Assembly: GCF_024266705.1 (NCBI RefSeq)
Contig: NZ_CP100756.1
Coordinates: 1,674,001-1,738,000 of the forward strand
Direction of reading: 5' to 3'
DNA from: Natrinema gelatinilyticum
Lineage (GTDB): Archaea > Halobacteriota > Halobacteria > Halobacteriales > Natrialbaceae
Length of the DNA stretch: 64,000 bases
Shown: piece by piece, positions 1 through 9,281 of the stretch
Layout of the letters: each line of letters starts with the position of its first letter
Numbering within the stretch: position 1 is the stretch's first letter
The notes under the pieces: model-generated
What the model was told of the DNA's origin: nothing
Database searches by the model: none
Seen by the model: only the letters and a program-made list of their open reading frames with translations
Program-made: the position numbers and the translations under genes

Positions 1-137
1 GGGCCAACAGGTTCAACAGCCACGGCGGTAACAGTCGTTGCAAATACGACTTCTTTATCCAGTCTGCAGCGTGGTTTTCGTGCCGATTCCTCCGTCTCGA
101 CAGGGCACTTATTTCCTCGGAGCCCTACGTTTCAGGT

Positions 138-1028
138 ATGAACTGGCAGGCGGACTGGGGACTGCGCGTTCGGATGTTCGTGACGATGTTCCTGCTGTTT
201 GCACTGTACATCGTCTTCGCCGGAGTGCTCACTGCCTATCTCGACGCTGGGCTGGTCGTGGTCGCACTACTCTTCGGCGGATTCTCGCTGGTGCAGTACT
301 ACTTCAGCGACACGCTCACGCTGAAGAGCATGGGTGCGAAGACGGTCTCGGCCGACGAGTATCCGCAACTGCACGCCTCCATCGAACGGCTCTCACAGCA
401 AGCCGACCTCCCGAAGCCGAAGGTGACGGTCGTCGACTCGAACGTGCCGAACGCCTTCGCGACTGGCCGAAATCAGGCCAATGCCGCCGTGTGCGTGACG
501 ACCGGGCTCATGCGGATGCTCGAGCGGGACGAACTCGACGGCGTCCTCGCACACGAACTCTCCCACGTAAAAAACCGCGATATGATGGTGATGACGATTG
601 CTTCGTTCCTCTCGACGATCGCGTTCATGATCGTCCGCTGGGGCGCGTTCTTTGGCGGCGGACACGGCCGCGGCGGCCGGGAAGGTGGCGGTGGCGGTAT
701 CATCGTTGCGATCCTCGTCTCGCTGGTCGTCTGGATCATCAGCTATCTGCTCATCCGGGCGCTTTCGCGCTACCGCGAGTTCGCTGCCGACCGCGGCGCT
801 GCTGCCATCACCGGCAATCCGTCGGCCCTCGCGTCGGCGTTGCTGAAGATTTCGGGCCAGATGGACAAGGTTCCGAAGGCGGATCTTCGCGAGGAAGCCG
901 AGATGAACGCCTTCTTCATCATCCCGATCAAGTCCGGTATCGTCGGCCGGCTCTTCTCGACGCACCCCTCCACCGAGCGTCGCGTCGAACAGCTTCGCGA
1001 ACTCGAGCGCGAAATGCAATCCTTCTAA
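138..1028 (+). CDS. htpX: HtpX-like membrane zinc metalloprotease (M48)
   Basis: Membrane endopeptidase of family M48B that degrades damaged or misfolded membrane proteins. The 296-aa product has two N-terminal membrane segments (about residues 13-53), the zinc motif HELSH with H139, E140 and H143, a Gly-rich loop around 173-187, another membrane segment (about 188-206), and the third ligand E214 in the conserved YREFAAD motif. Length and motif order fit HtpX. It lies 23 bp upstream of pspAB on the same strand, a pairing seen in haloarchaea and suggesting a shared membrane-stress role. The ATG start gives the expected short N-terminus before the first membrane segment. Confidence 0.93.
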   Translation: MNWQADWGLRVRMFVTMFLLFALYIVFAGVLTAYLDAGLVVVALLFGGFSLVQYYFSDTLTLKSMGAKTVSADEYPQLHASIERLSQQADLPKPKVTVVDSNVPNAFATGRNQANAAVCVTTGLMRMLERDELDGVLAHELSHVKNRDMMVMTIASFLSTIAFMIVRWGAFFGGGHGRGGREGGGGGIIVAILVSLVVWIISYLLIRALSRYREFAADRGAAAITGNPSALASALLKISGQMDKVPKADLREEAEMNAFFIIPIKSGIVGRLFSTHPSTERRVEQLRELEREMQSF

Positions 1029-1051
1029 CCACGGGCCCCCTCACACGAACT

Positions 1052-1702
1052 ATGGGACTGCTGGACGGGATCCGCGCGGTACTCGGGATGCGCGCCGAGA
1101 CCGACGCCGGACGCGACGCCGACCCCGACGACCTCTTCGGGATGAGCACCGCCTACCTCACGATGGAGGCCGACCTCGGCTACGAATCGCTCGACATCGG
1201 CGCGCTCTGCTTTTCGGGTGTCGACTCGAGCGACTTCCGCGAGGCCGTCGACGAGGTCGAAGCCATCCTCGAGGCTGGTCAGGAGGAAACGGGAACCAAC
1301 TTTTCGGTCACGGCCGACGATCACGGCTACCACTGGGTCGTCCTCGAGGACGACGATCCGGAGGATCTGATCACGAGCATACACTTCGCCGCAGACACAT
1401 TCATCGAACAGGGGTATGGCTCGCGGCTGCTCGCGGCCGTTTTTGCCTACGGGGACCGCGATACGGCGACGCCGCGTCGAAGTGGCGGTGGGACCGCCGC
1501 CGCAGACCGAACCGCCTACTGGATCTACTCCTTCCGTCGCGGCTGCTTCTATCCGTTCGTTCCCCGATCCGGTCGGGAACGGGACTCGAGCGCGGAGTTC
1601 ACGCTCGAGTCCGCGTTGGATGGCGAACTCGAGATTGAGCGAGAGAAAGAGTACTGGTATCCGCTCTGGCCCAGCGAACGCGGAACGCATCCCTGGGAGT
1701 GA
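1052..1702 (+). CDS. pspAB: PspA-associated protein PspAB
   Basis: A 216-aa soluble acidic protein matching, from memory, the haloarchaeal PspAB family found beside htpX or pspA genes. No enzymatic motif is visible. The start is the ATG at 1052 (MGLLDGIRAVLG), 23 bp after the htpX stop; an upstream extension in the same frame would run across htpX and is not credible. The role is inferred from context: envelope-stress response together with HtpX. Biochemical function is unknown. Confidence 0.8.
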   Translation: MGLLDGIRAVLGMRAETDAGRDADPDDLFGMSTAYLTMEADLGYESLDIGALCFSGVDSSDFREAVDEVEAILEAGQEETGTNFSVTADDHGYHWVVLEDDDPEDLITSIHFAADTFIEQGYGSRLLAAVFAYGDRDTATPRRSGGGTAAADRTAYWIYSFRRGCFYPFVPRSGRERDSSAEFTLESALDGELEIEREKEYWYPLWPSERGTHPWE

Positions 1703-2084
1703 TTGATTCGACGACCGGTCTAGCGCGTCTCTGTTTCGATGATCGCGATCCGCGAACTCCCAAATTGTGTGGGGAACATCGATATCACAGGTCGGGACGT
1801 AGCCAATATACGCGGCAGGAAACCATAATCCCAGAGAAACCCCATCATCACAGCTGCGCCATACACCAGTTGCTCCCCTTTTCCTGCCGCTCTCCCATTC
1901 AATTACTTCAAGCGAGTAGCTCACAGACGTTCAGTCAGTCTTCCTGAGAGCGGAAGTCCGTCTGCGAATCGTACTAGCGGGCTCCCCGTTTCGCTCGTTG
2001 AGAGACGGGCTGCGCTCGATCACCGAGGCAGAAATCCCGCTCGAGGAATGGCGCGAAAAATTCTTGCTCGAGGGATGGTCGTTC
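1703..2084. other. Intergenic region without a convincing gene
   Basis: About 380 bp between convergent genes. A 60-codon minus-strand reading frame (1720-1902) encodes a partly hydrophobic peptide containing GFLWDYGFLPRILATSRP, but its third codon positions are not GC-rich as in neighbouring genes and no family is recognised. I do not call it as a gene. Confidence 0.4.
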
Positions 2085-2489
2085 TCAGGCCCGTGCGCCG
2101 GCCATCTTGCGGGCGGCCCGGCGGCCGTTTGCCCACGATCCGATCGCGCCACCGAGGGCACCCGGGATGGCGTAGAACGCGACCAGGAGCAACCCGCCGA
2201 CGAGCACGCCGAACGTCGGGACGAGGCCCACGAAGAGAAGCGTGGTGAACGTCACGACTGCTAACGTGATGATGGATCCGAGGACGGTCGCGATCCCGCC
2301 GTGGACGGCGCCAGTGGACACCGTTCCACCGGCGATGTAGCCGGCCACGAGACCGCCGAGTACGCCGATCGTTGCCCACGACATCGCGAGGGACGCGGCG
2401 TTCGTTCCCGCAACCAGGAGCCCGCTGATGACGGCGAGGACGAGAGCCACGGCGAATCCGATTACGATTGCTGACCAGTTCAATTTCAT
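2085..2489 (-). CDS. DUF5518-type small membrane protein
   Basis: A 134-aa, highly hydrophobic, Gly/Ala-rich protein with four predicted membrane segments: an N-terminal one from about residue 5, then about 32-55, 60-85 and 95-115. It ends in a basic tail (NGRRAARKMAGARA). The pattern fits the haloarchaeal DUF5518 family, whose function is unknown. The start is the ATG at 2489 (MKLNWSAIVIG); a longer frame upstream adds a polar stretch that would spoil the N-terminal membrane segment. It is convergent with pspAB and has no operon partner. Confidence 0.7.
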   Translation of the reverse strand: MKLNWSAIVIGFAVALVLAVISGLLVAGTNAASLAMSWATIGVLGGLVAGYIAGGTVSTGAVHGGIATVLGSIITLAVVTFTTLLFVGLVPTFGVLVGGLLLVAFYAIPGALGGAIGSWANGRRAARKMAGARA

Positions 2490-2710
2490 GATCAGAGTAT
2501 AATAGGCTCTCGACGGCAATAAACTCCTTCTCAGCGTTTTCTGAGAGTGCAATTAATCAGACAGGAAAACTGACCGAATGGGACGAGAGACGGGACGGGG
2601 CGCCGCACTCGAGACGTCGAACGCGAGACGCCGATCACAGTCGGTGACTGTCTCGATGAGGCGTCGTCTCGAGGTGGTCACAAGTGGACCGCGCGGCGTC
2701 GACCGGAACC

Positions 2711-3328
2711 CTACGCGAAAAAGTTGTTGAGTGCAATCGCCATGAAAACGAGGAGCACCAACTCGGTGACGATCCACGAGTTTGCGTCCATACAGTCACG
2801 GGCCTTCGGCAGGAAGCGTTCTGCTCGCTCTCCAAAGGCGATCAGTGTGAGCGATGGAAGGGACAGAACCAGAAGCGTCAGCAGAACGAACGGGACGGCG
2901 TCCGTCGGGGGGGAGTTCTGCGCCGCGAGATACGCGCCGACGGTGATCGACGTCAAAATATCGGTCGGGAAAAATCCCAACAGAAGGAACCCGAGTCTGA
3001 ACGAGAACCATGGCGTCGCCGTTTTGAGTTTCTCCATCCACTGGGGCGGCCCCGACTTCGCTCTATTCCGGTACGTGTGTACCATCACGAGCAACAGTCC
3101 GGTGAGGACGATCGCGGTGCGCGTGGGGGTCGGAGCCCGCTGTTCGATCGGACCGGTGCCTAACAGATAGGTGACCCCGACGACGAGCGATATCGACACG
3201 GCCGCCCCCCCGACGAACGCGAGGGAGTTTCGCCGCCAGTTCTCGCTCGTCGCGAGGAAGATGGCGCTCAGAATCTGGGGGCCCCCGATCATCACGAATA
3301 CGAGCGGCACGAGCTCGAGAAATCTCAC
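2711..3328 (-). CDS. GAP-family (Sap/LysE-like) membrane protein
   Basis: A 205-aa integral membrane protein with about six membrane segments. It begins MRFLELVPLVFVMIGGPQ, and the hydrophilic loop after segment 3 carries basic residues (RNRAKSGPPQWMEKLKT). The layout matches the GAP family (Sap, sulfolipid-1-addressing-protein-like), which is related to the LysE transporters. Substrate unknown. It stands alone, with non-coding DNA on both sides. Confidence 0.65.
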   Translation of the reverse strand: MRFLELVPLVFVMIGGPQILSAIFLATSENWRRNSLAFVGGAAVSISLVVGVTYLLGTGPIEQRAPTPTRTAIVLTGLLLVMVHTYRNRAKSGPPQWMEKLKTATPWFSFRLGFLLLGFFPTDILTSITVGAYLAAQNSPPTDAVPFVLLTLLVLSLPSLTLIAFGERAERFLPKARDCMDANSWIVTELVLLVFMAIALNNFFA

Positions 3329-3700
3329 TGTTCGGCCTCCGTCGGTCTGGCCTTTAACTGCGTTGTCGCGATGAACCTGACCGGCGGTGTTGGGTCCGGG
3401 GTGCGGAAACTGCAGGGTCCGGCGTAGAAGTTCCCATCTCTCGATTTCCCATCCCCTGTATACCTCGTGTCGGACGCCATACTGTGATTCAGGAGCGCTG
3501 TCGCTGTTCGTTTCTAGCCGACTGCGGCCCGTGTAAAGCTAGGCCGGGTAATACGCTCTTTCTTCCAGTTACGATACTGATGTGCCCCTTCGAGCGTGTG
3601 GCGCCCAATCGATCGCTCCAGTCCATCCTTCGGTCGTCGACTCGAGGGACGATCTCGCAGCCACCCATCGTTATGTCGGTTCGGTCGGTATCCACACGTC
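3329..3700. other. Divergent intergenic region, no gene seen
   Basis: About 370 bp between the minus-strand GAP-family gene and the plus-strand propeller gene. It should carry both promoters, but I see no strong BRE/TATA pair and no repeat. Short frames here lack family similarity. Confidence 0.5.
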
Positions 3701-4915
3701 GTGACCGAGTGGAACCAGTCGCGGGGCGATCCGTACAACTCGGGGCAGCGTCGCGACCTCGAGGGGCCGTCCCGCGTCACCGAGTCCTGGAAGACGGATC
3801 TCGGTGGCGTACCGGGGTCACCGGTGCTCGTCCGAGGAACCGTCTACGTCGGGACGAACCGCGGTGACGGCTACGCACTCGAGGCCGAGACGGGGCAACG
3901 GCGGTGGACCGTCGAGACGACGGCGGCGACCGACGCGACGCCAGTCGTCACCCGCGATCGGCTGTTTCTGGGAACGAAAGACGGGACCGTCCACGCGCTC
4001 GATCCTGTCACTGGCGAGCAGGAGTGGCAGGCCGAACTCCCGAGCGATCTCGAGTCCGCCCTCGCGTTCTCCGACGGCCGATTGTACGCCGGCCACGCGG
4101 CCGGGCTGTCCGCGCTCGACGCCGAAACGGGGAGTCTCGTCTGGACCCACGAGACCGAGTCGCCCGTGGTCGGCTCTCCGGCGGTCGCCGACGGACGGGA
4201 CGTCGATCGAAACCGGTCGCCTCGGACCAGTCTCTCGGACCCGATGGATGGGGACCTCCGTTCGGATTCGATGACCGCGAACCGCTTCGACGACGAATAC
4301 CGAGGGGAATCGGCGGGACGATGGGTAGACGAACGGGTATTCGTGGGAACCGCGGGTGGGACGGTCGCCGCACTCGAGGCCGAATCGGGTGAGGACGTCT
4401 GGACCGCGCCGACTGCCGGGGCGGTCGCGGCCGGGCCAACAGTTGCGAACGACCGTCTCTACGTCTGTGACGACGCGGGGACGATGCTCTCGCTCGACGC
4501 TGTCACCGGTCGGACGTGGTTCACGTACGAGATCCAGGATGCGTTTACGACGTCCGCGACCGTCCTCGCGGCCGCCGAGACGACGTTCGTCGGGGCCGCA
4601 GACGGCTACCTCCACGTGACCGACACGACCGTCGGCCGGCGGAAACTGCGCGGCTGGCTGTTTTCGCGGAAGGGTGTCGAACTGGACGGCCCGATCCGCA
4701 CCTGTCCCGTCGTCGTTGGCGACGTCCTCTGTCTCGGCGACTCGAGCGGCTCACTCTACGGGATTGGCGTCGACGACTGCGAGCCCCGCTGGCACGTCCG
4801 GGTCGACGACGCCATCGCGGGCACCCCGGCGGTCGCGCCCGGCCGTCTCGTCGTCGGAAGCGACGACGGACGTCTTCACTGTCTCGAGTGGGAGACCGAC
4901 GACCGAGAGTTCTGA
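3701..4915 (+). CDS. PQQ-like beta-propeller repeat protein
   Basis: A 404-aa protein made of tandem PQQ-like (BamB/quinoprotein-type) blades. Units of the form G-x-VYVG-T-x-G-x-x-AL-x-x-x-T-G-x-x-W recur, for example near VYVGTNRGDGYALEAETGQRRW and LFLGTKDGTVHALDPVTGEQEW. The GTG at 3701 is chosen because the mature-looking domain begins at once (TEWNQSRGDPYNSG); the upstream in-frame extension is Arg/Ser-rich and unlike the protein. No signal peptide is visible, so it may be cytoplasmic. A low-complexity polar insertion around residues 165-210 (DVDRNRSPRTSLSDP) interrupts two blades. The role is unknown; these folds bind ligands or scaffold complexes. Confidence 0.8.
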   Translation: MTEWNQSRGDPYNSGQRRDLEGPSRVTESWKTDLGGVPGSPVLVRGTVYVGTNRGDGYALEAETGQRRWTVETTAATDATPVVTRDRLFLGTKDGTVHALDPVTGEQEWQAELPSDLESALAFSDGRLYAGHAAGLSALDAETGSLVWTHETESPVVGSPAVADGRDVDRNRSPRTSLSDPMDGDLRSDSMTANRFDDEYRGESAGRWVDERVFVGTAGGTVAALEAESGEDVWTAPTAGAVAAGPTVANDRLYVCDDAGTMLSLDAVTGRTWFTYEIQDAFTTSATVLAAAETTFVGAADGYLHVTDTTVGRRKLRGWLFSRKGVELDGPIRTCPVVVGDVLCLGDSSGSLYGIGVDDCEPRWHVRVDDAIAGTPAVAPGRLVVGSDDGRLHCLEWETDDREF

Positions 4916-5113
4916 TCGGTTCGGCTTCGCTTCTGATCGACATCGGCTTCGCTCGGCTTCGGTCGTTTCCACCGTCATCCGTCGGCCGTGCGCTCGCGTT
5001 CCCCCTTCTAAACCTGTGGTCGACTGCCTCCGTCCCCCCGATGCAGTCCTGCACTTTCACTTTCACCTCCCTGTTAACGAGGCTTTATGGGGGGCCCGGT
5101 ACAACGGAGGAGT

Positions 5114-6145
5114 ATGCCCGAAGCAGACCTCGAGACGCTCCCCGGCGTTGGACCGGCGACCGCAGACAAACTCCACGACGCAGGCTTCGACTCCTTTCAG
5201 AGTCTGGCGGTTGCGTCCCCCTCTGAACTGTCGAACACGGCCGACGTCGGCGATTCAACCGCGGCGGACATCGTCAACGCCGCTCGCGACGCCGCCGACG
5301 TCGGCGGCTTCGAAACCGGCTCGACGGTGCTCCAGCGACGAAACGAAATCGGCAAACTGAGCTGGCACATCGATGAGGTCGACGACTTGCTCGGCGGCGG
5401 GATCGAGACCCAGTCGATCACCGAGGTGTACGGCGAGTTCGGTGCCGGCAAGTCCCAGGTCACCCACCAGATGGTCGTCAACGTCCAGCTTCCCAGGGAG
5501 GTCGGCGGCCTCCACGGCAGCGCCATCTTCGTGGACAGCGAGGACACGTTCCGTCCCGAGCGGATCGACGACATGGTCCGTGGCCTGCCAGACGACGCGA
5601 TCGACGCGACGCTTGACGACCGCGAGATCGAGGGTTCGGCCGACGACGAAGCGGCGGTCGACGAACTCGTCGACGATGTCCTGGAGAAGATCCACGTCGC
5701 GAAGGCGTTCAACTCGAACCACCAGATGCTGCTCGCAGAGAAGGCCAAGGAACTCGCGAGCGAATACGAGGACTCGGAGTTCCCCGTTCGGCTACTCTGT
5801 GTCGACTCGCTGACCGCGCACTTCCGCGCCGAGTACGTCGGCCGGGGTGAACTCGCGAACCGCCAGCAGAAACTCAACAAGCACTTGCACGACTTGGACA
5901 AGGTCGGCAACCTCTACAACACCGCCGTCGTCGTCACGAACCAGGTCGCCTCGAACCCCGACTCGTTCTTCGGTGACCCGACGCAACCGATTGGTGGCAA
6001 CATCCTGGGTCACAAGTCCACCTTCCGTATCTACCTCCGCAAGTCCAAGGGCGACAAGCGAATCGTCCGGCTGGTCGACGCGCCGAACCTCGCCGACGGC
6101 GAGGCCGTCATGCGCGTTCAGAACGGCGGACTGAAGCCGGAGTAA
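5114..6145 (+). CDS. radA: DNA repair and recombination protein RadA
   Basis: Archaeal RecA/Rad51-family recombinase that forms filaments on single-stranded DNA and promotes ATP-dependent strand exchange. The 343-aa product has an N-terminal helix-hairpin-helix domain ([12 protein letters not shown], residues 9-20), the Walker A motif GEFGAGKS (107-114), a Walker B strand ([13 protein letters not shown]) and the L2/ATP-cap region [14 protein letters not shown]. The ATG at 5114 is preceded by a GGAGG Shine-Dalgarno (5106-5110). An upstream in-frame extension (MGGPVQRRS) would contain that ribosome site and is rejected. No inteins are present. It is monocistronic. Confidence 0.97.
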   Translation: MPEADLETLPGVGPATADKLHDAGFDSFQSLAVASPSELSNTADVGDSTAADIVNAARDAADVGGFETGSTVLQRRNEIGKLSWHIDEVDDLLGGGIETQSITEVYGEFGAGKSQVTHQMVVNVQLPREVGGLHGSAIFVDSEDTFRPERIDDMVRGLPDDAIDATLDDREIEGSADDEAAVDELVDDVLEKIHVAKAFNSNHQMLLAEKAKELASEYEDSEFPVRLLCVDSLTAHFRAEYVGRGELANRQQKLNKHLHDLDKVGNLYNTAVVVTNQVASNPDSFFGDPTQPIGGNILGHKSTFRIYLRKSKGDKRIVRLVDAPNLADGEAVMRVQNGGLKPE

Positions 6146-6928
6146 CGACGCGGCGTTCCCGTTGCGTTTCTCGTTCGACGTCGACTCCGTCACCTCGGCG
6201 ACTTCTCTCCCCGACATGCTCCGACAGCGGAAGGCCGGTTGGTGCCGGTTCGGATTTCGCCAACCGACATCGACTGCACCTCTCCGTCGATCAGGATCGC
6301 CAGAGCTGCGGTGATTCACTCCCCACAAGAACGTGTCCTCCTCGAAGCGACCGTCGCGGCTGCCGAACCCGATCGGACGGACGTCGTGTTCGATGGTCGC
6401 GGAGTGTGCGGTGTCGGTTCCGCCGCCTCTCATCGACGCAGCCGGTTTGGCGCGTCGACGCTGCCGCTCCATATTGTAGGCAATCCTAAACGAGATGCGC
6501 TATACGCGCGATTCCCCCTCGAGGAGCGGTTCGAACTTCGACCTGCTCGAACCGACGCTTCCGAAGCTGACGCTGAACCGCAACCGAATCCTCGACGTCG
6601 GCTACGGCACCCTTCCCGAGCGACCCCGCGCAATCGAGTACGGCAGCGTCGCGAATCCGCTGTCCGAGGTCGAACCGGATCGGTGACCTGATCCCGGACG
6701 TTGCTCGAGTTCGTGGGTATTCGATCCGCGTGAGTTACGAACGTGGCTGTGTCGGAGATGAAGCGAGATGAAGGCTGCCCATCTCAAACTCGCGTCCGCT
6801 GTCTTGCTGGAGCACCGACGCGGGCTGCAGAGGTGTAGCACCTGTGACCGAACGGCCTTTTTGGTCCAGATTTTTGATTCGAGCGGTGCGCTCGCTTTCG
6901 AGCGCACTCGAGAAGAAAAAGGTGGGTG
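6146..6928. other. Intergenic region with uncertain short frames and a hairpin
   Basis: About 780 bp between radA and the first repeat-A copy. A 63-codon plus-strand frame at 6495-6686 (MRYTRDSPSRSGSNFDLLEP) follows an AT-rich patch but matches nothing I recognise; overlapping frames on both strands are Arg/Ser-rich shadows. At 6886-6907 a perfect 9-bp hairpin (GTGCGCTCG, loop CTTT) sits just outside repeat-A copy 1. No gene is called here. Confidence 0.4.
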
Positions 6929-7361
6929 TTAGCTGTAATTGAGGGCGCTAAGCCCCCTTCTGCTCACGGCAACGCCGTTCGCATGGTCAGCGGGACCGAC
7001 GGTCCCGCGCTATCCGCAGCGAGCGCCGAAGGCGCGAGCAGGGAGGGGATACAACGCCCGCACGTCTTGGTTTCGTGTGAATCGGCACCCTTACTACCAC
7101 AGCGGTCGAACGAGGTAGTAAGATGATCACCACGCCTCCGGCGGTGTTCAAACGCGTCAACAAGCGTGCATCGTCGGTTGTGGCCGAGTGTCAATTCGGT
7201 AGGAGTGGGACACTCCGAACCACCTGTCAAGGGAAGCCGCCTGTGGAGTCTGGAACCACTGTGGGGACGTTCCCTGCACGTTCCGACACCGAAGCAGGAA
7301 GCCCTGTCCTTAACAAGCGAGGGCTGGGTAAGCCCGAGCGCGGTAGGGCAGGGTAGTTCAC
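6929..7361 (-). repeat. Repeat-A copy 1 (433 bp, diverged and shortened)
   Basis: One end reads TTAGCTGTAATTGAGGGCGC and the other reads GTGAACTAC on the minus strand. These are the same ends as copies 2 and 3, which lie in the opposite orientation. It differs from them by many substitutions and lacks about 60 bp in the middle. Internal hairpins are conserved, for example GCGGGACCG/CGGTCCCGC and CTTACTACC/GGTAGTAAG. The GTGAAC end overlaps the sufU stop codon at 7358-7360, so the element may supply that stop. Confidence 0.85.
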
Positions 7362-7777
7362 TCCTCTGTCGTCGTTTTCTCGACGTCCAGTTCGCCCTGG
7401 TAGATCTCTGCGCCGTCTTGGGCGACCTTCTCGGCGAGGACGGCACACTTGACCCGCATCGGTGAGATGTCAACCCCGAGCATGTCCGTTACGTCGTCGC
7501 GATCCATCTCGAGCAGTTCGTCGACGGTCTTGCCGATGAGTTCTCCCGAGAGCATGCTGGCGGAGGCCTGACTGATCGCACAGCCGTCGCCCTGGAAGGC
7601 GACCCGCTCGATCGTCTCCTCGTCCTCGTCGAGTTTGACGTCCATGCGGATCTCGTCGCCGCACATCGGGTTCTCGCCGACGTGAGTGAACGTAGGATCT
7701 TCGAGGTTCCCGTAGTTCCGGGGATTCTTGTAGTGGTCGAGAATCTGCTGTCGGTACATATCCGAGCCCAGTCCCAT
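7358..7777 (-). CDS. sufU: Fe-S cluster assembly scaffold, SufU/IscU type
   Basis: Scaffold or sulfur-transfer protein of the SUF/ISC pathway that receives sulfur from a cysteine desulfurase. The 139-aa product carries the three conserved cysteines C39 (with D41 in MCGDEI), C66 (DGCAIS) and C111 (VKCAVL). The start MGLGSDMYRQQILDHYKNPR is the canonical family N-terminus. The partner desulfurase sufS lies 1.5 kb upstream on the same strand, separated by an HD-domain gene and repeat-A copy 2. The C-terminus ends exactly where repeat-A copy 1 begins, so the last codons or the stop may have been altered by insertion. Confidence 0.92.
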   Translation of the reverse strand: MGLGSDMYRQQILDHYKNPRNYGNLEDPTFTHVGENPMCGDEIRMDVKLDEDEETIERVAFQGDGCAISQASASMLSGELIGKTVDELLEMDRDDVTDMLGVDISPMRVKCAVLAEKVAQDGAEIYQGELDVEKTTTEE

Positions 7778-7866
7778 TGTTGAATGCGGATAGGCCAGTG
7801 AGTTGTAAAAGGGTTCCGGGGCCGAATCGACCGGTCTCGTCCGCGTTTCGTGGACTTCCGCGTCGG

Positions 7867-8505
7867 TCAGACGTCGCCCGTGACCTTGTCGTCGAACCGC
7901 TTGAGGAAGCTTCGAACGAACGCCGCGCGGTCGGTGGCGAGATCGCGACCGGCGTCGGTGTACATCCGCGCCGGCAGGTCGAGGATCTTCCTGTAAAAGT
8001 GGTCGTATTGTGTTGCTCCATCGCCTGTGTCGGCGTCGTGTTCGGCTGTCGCCCGGGCGGAGTCGTGGATCGGATTCCCGATCTCGGCGCCGTGGGCGAA
8101 AACCCGGGCGATGCCGACTGCACCGAGTGCGTCGAGGTTGTCCGCGTCGCAGACGAGTTTCGCCTCGAGCGTTTCCGGTTCGACAGCGTTCGAGTATCGA
8201 TGCGCACGAACGCAGTGCTGGACGCGCTCGATCGTTTTCCGGTCACCGTCGAGGTCGCGCAGAATCCCCCCTGCCTCCCGAGCACCCCACGTCGCGTGAT
8301 CGTCGATCTCGCCGCGGTCCTCGCGGGCCCGGCCGATATCGTGGAGGAGGACGGCGAGCAGAACGATGCGTTCGTCGACCGGTCGTGCGTGGCGATCTAT
8401 GAGCGTCTCGGCCAGTGCCTCGACTCGCCGAACGTGGTGCCAGTCGTGGGCTGGTGGTGAAGCTTCGAAATAGGGGCGCGCGCGGTCGCGAACTGCCTCG
8501 AGCAT
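7867..8505 (-). CDS. HD-domain metal-dependent phosphohydrolase
   Basis: A 212-aa protein with the HD-domain pattern: AHDWHHVRRV (H20, H23/H24), LLHDIGRARED (H55-D56), a later H in VRAHRYS, and D in VCDADNLDALGAVGIARVF. This is the YedJ/RdgB-neighbour type of small HD hydrolase acting on a phosphate ester or nucleotide. The substrate cannot be told from sequence. It lies between sufU and sufS on the same strand; this placement may be accidental, since a repeat-A copy separates it from sufS. Confidence 0.85.
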   Translation of the reverse strand: MLEAVRDRARPYFEASPPAHDWHHVRRVEALAETLIDRHARPVDERIVLLAVLLHDIGRAREDRGEIDDHATWGAREAGGILRDLDGDRKTIERVQHCVRAHRYSNAVEPETLEAKLVCDADNLDALGAVGIARVFAHGAEIGNPIHDSARATAEHDADTGDGATQYDHFYRKILDLPARMYTDAGRDLATDRAAFVRSFLKRFDDKVTGDV

Positions 8506-8579
8506 CCCGCGTTACGTTTCGGCCACACGAAAATAAGTGCGCTGCCCTCGAGCGTTCGCCGGATGTGAACCGTGGTCAC

Positions 8580-9066
8580 GTGAACTACTCCGCCCTACCG
8601 CGCTCGGGCCTCCCCGGCCCTCGCTTGGTGCGGACGGAGCGTCCTGTTTCTGTGTCGGAACGTGCAGGAACAGATCCCACAGCGTCCACAAGACGCGGAG
8701 CGTCTCGTGCGGCCCGGCAGAACGCTGTTGGCGTTCTGCGGACGGTTCCAGACTCCGCAGGCGACTTCCCTTCACGGGTGGTTCGGAGTGTCCCGCTCCT
8801 ACCGGTTGGACACTCGACCACAACCGACGATGCACGCTTGTTGTCGCGTTTGAACACCGCCGGAAGCGTGGTGAGCATCTTATTACCACCTTCGATCGAA
8901 GGCGTAGTAAGGGTGCCGATTCACACGAAACCAAGACGTGCGGGCGCTGTCTCCCCTCCCTGCTTGCTTCGCTCGCTGCGGATAGCGCGGGACCGTCGGT
9001 CCCGCTGACCATGCGAACGGCGTTGCCGTGAGCAGAAGGGGGCTTAGCGCCCTCAATTACAGCTAA
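8580..9066 (+). repeat. Repeat-A copy 2 (487 bp)
   Basis: It runs from GTGAACTACTCCGCCC to CAATTACAGCTAA. It is the same length as copy 3 (19982-20468); I count about four substitutions between them, so one is a recent duplicate. It holds several strong hairpins: GCAGAACGC/GCGTTCTGC, CCTTCG/CGAAGG, GCGGGACCG/CGGTCCCGC and ACGGC/GCCGT. No transposase-sized gene is present. One reading frame (8537-9031, Cys-containing, with HETKTCGRC near its end) stays open in all three copies. Confidence 0.9.
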
Positions 9067-9121
9067 CTCGAGCGCGTTCGCGTCCGCCGTGGTGACGGAA
9101 ACCGGAATGCGCTGGCACCTT

Positions 9122-9205
9122 GCGGTCAGCGTTCGCTTACAGAGGTTCGAGGAGAAAGCCCACGACTGCAGTCGTGGGAGGATGTCAGGCGAACAACTGA
9201 CGCGC
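9122..9205 (+). repeat. Interrupted duplicate of the sufS terminator hairpin
   Basis: 9122-9140 plus 9189-9205 reproduce, with one mismatch, the 36-bp hairpin at 9282-9317. Between them, directly after TTAC, is a 48-bp insertion (9141-9188). The second copy at 9282-9317 is the uninterrupted version. Confidence 0.85.
9141..9188 (+). mobile_element. 48-bp remnant resembling an IS200/IS605 (TnpB-type) right end
   Basis: It contains the perfect 20-bp palindrome CCCACGACTGCAGTCGTGGG (9159-9178) followed by AGGATGTCAG. This hairpin plus GGATGTCA layout is, from memory, typical of haloarchaeal IS1341/IS605 right ends, which also form the 3' part of the TnpB guide (omega) RNA. It is inserted precisely 3' of TTAC, the kind of tetranucleotide used as target by IS608. 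No tnpA or tnpB is nearby. Confidence 0.7.
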
Positions 9206-9281
9206 CTGGCAAGACCTCCGTTCTCGCTGGCCGTCGTTCACTCACTACGTTCGTTCACGATGACGTCGTCGACATCTCCTC

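Noticed and set aside
38..1702. A 554-codon frame fusing DNA across htpX into pspAB
   Set aside because: Only its last 217 codons (from ATG 1052) match a family; the rest is an out-of-frame shadow of htpX.
1025..1924. A 299-codon minus-strand frame opposite pspAB
   Set aside because: Antisense to a conserved gene; no motif and no start context.
7123..7356. Protein-coding calls inside repeat-A copy 1 (77-99 codons)
   Set aside because: The same sequences occur as part of a repeated hairpin-rich element, and frames are open on both strands, so they are not evidence of separate genes.
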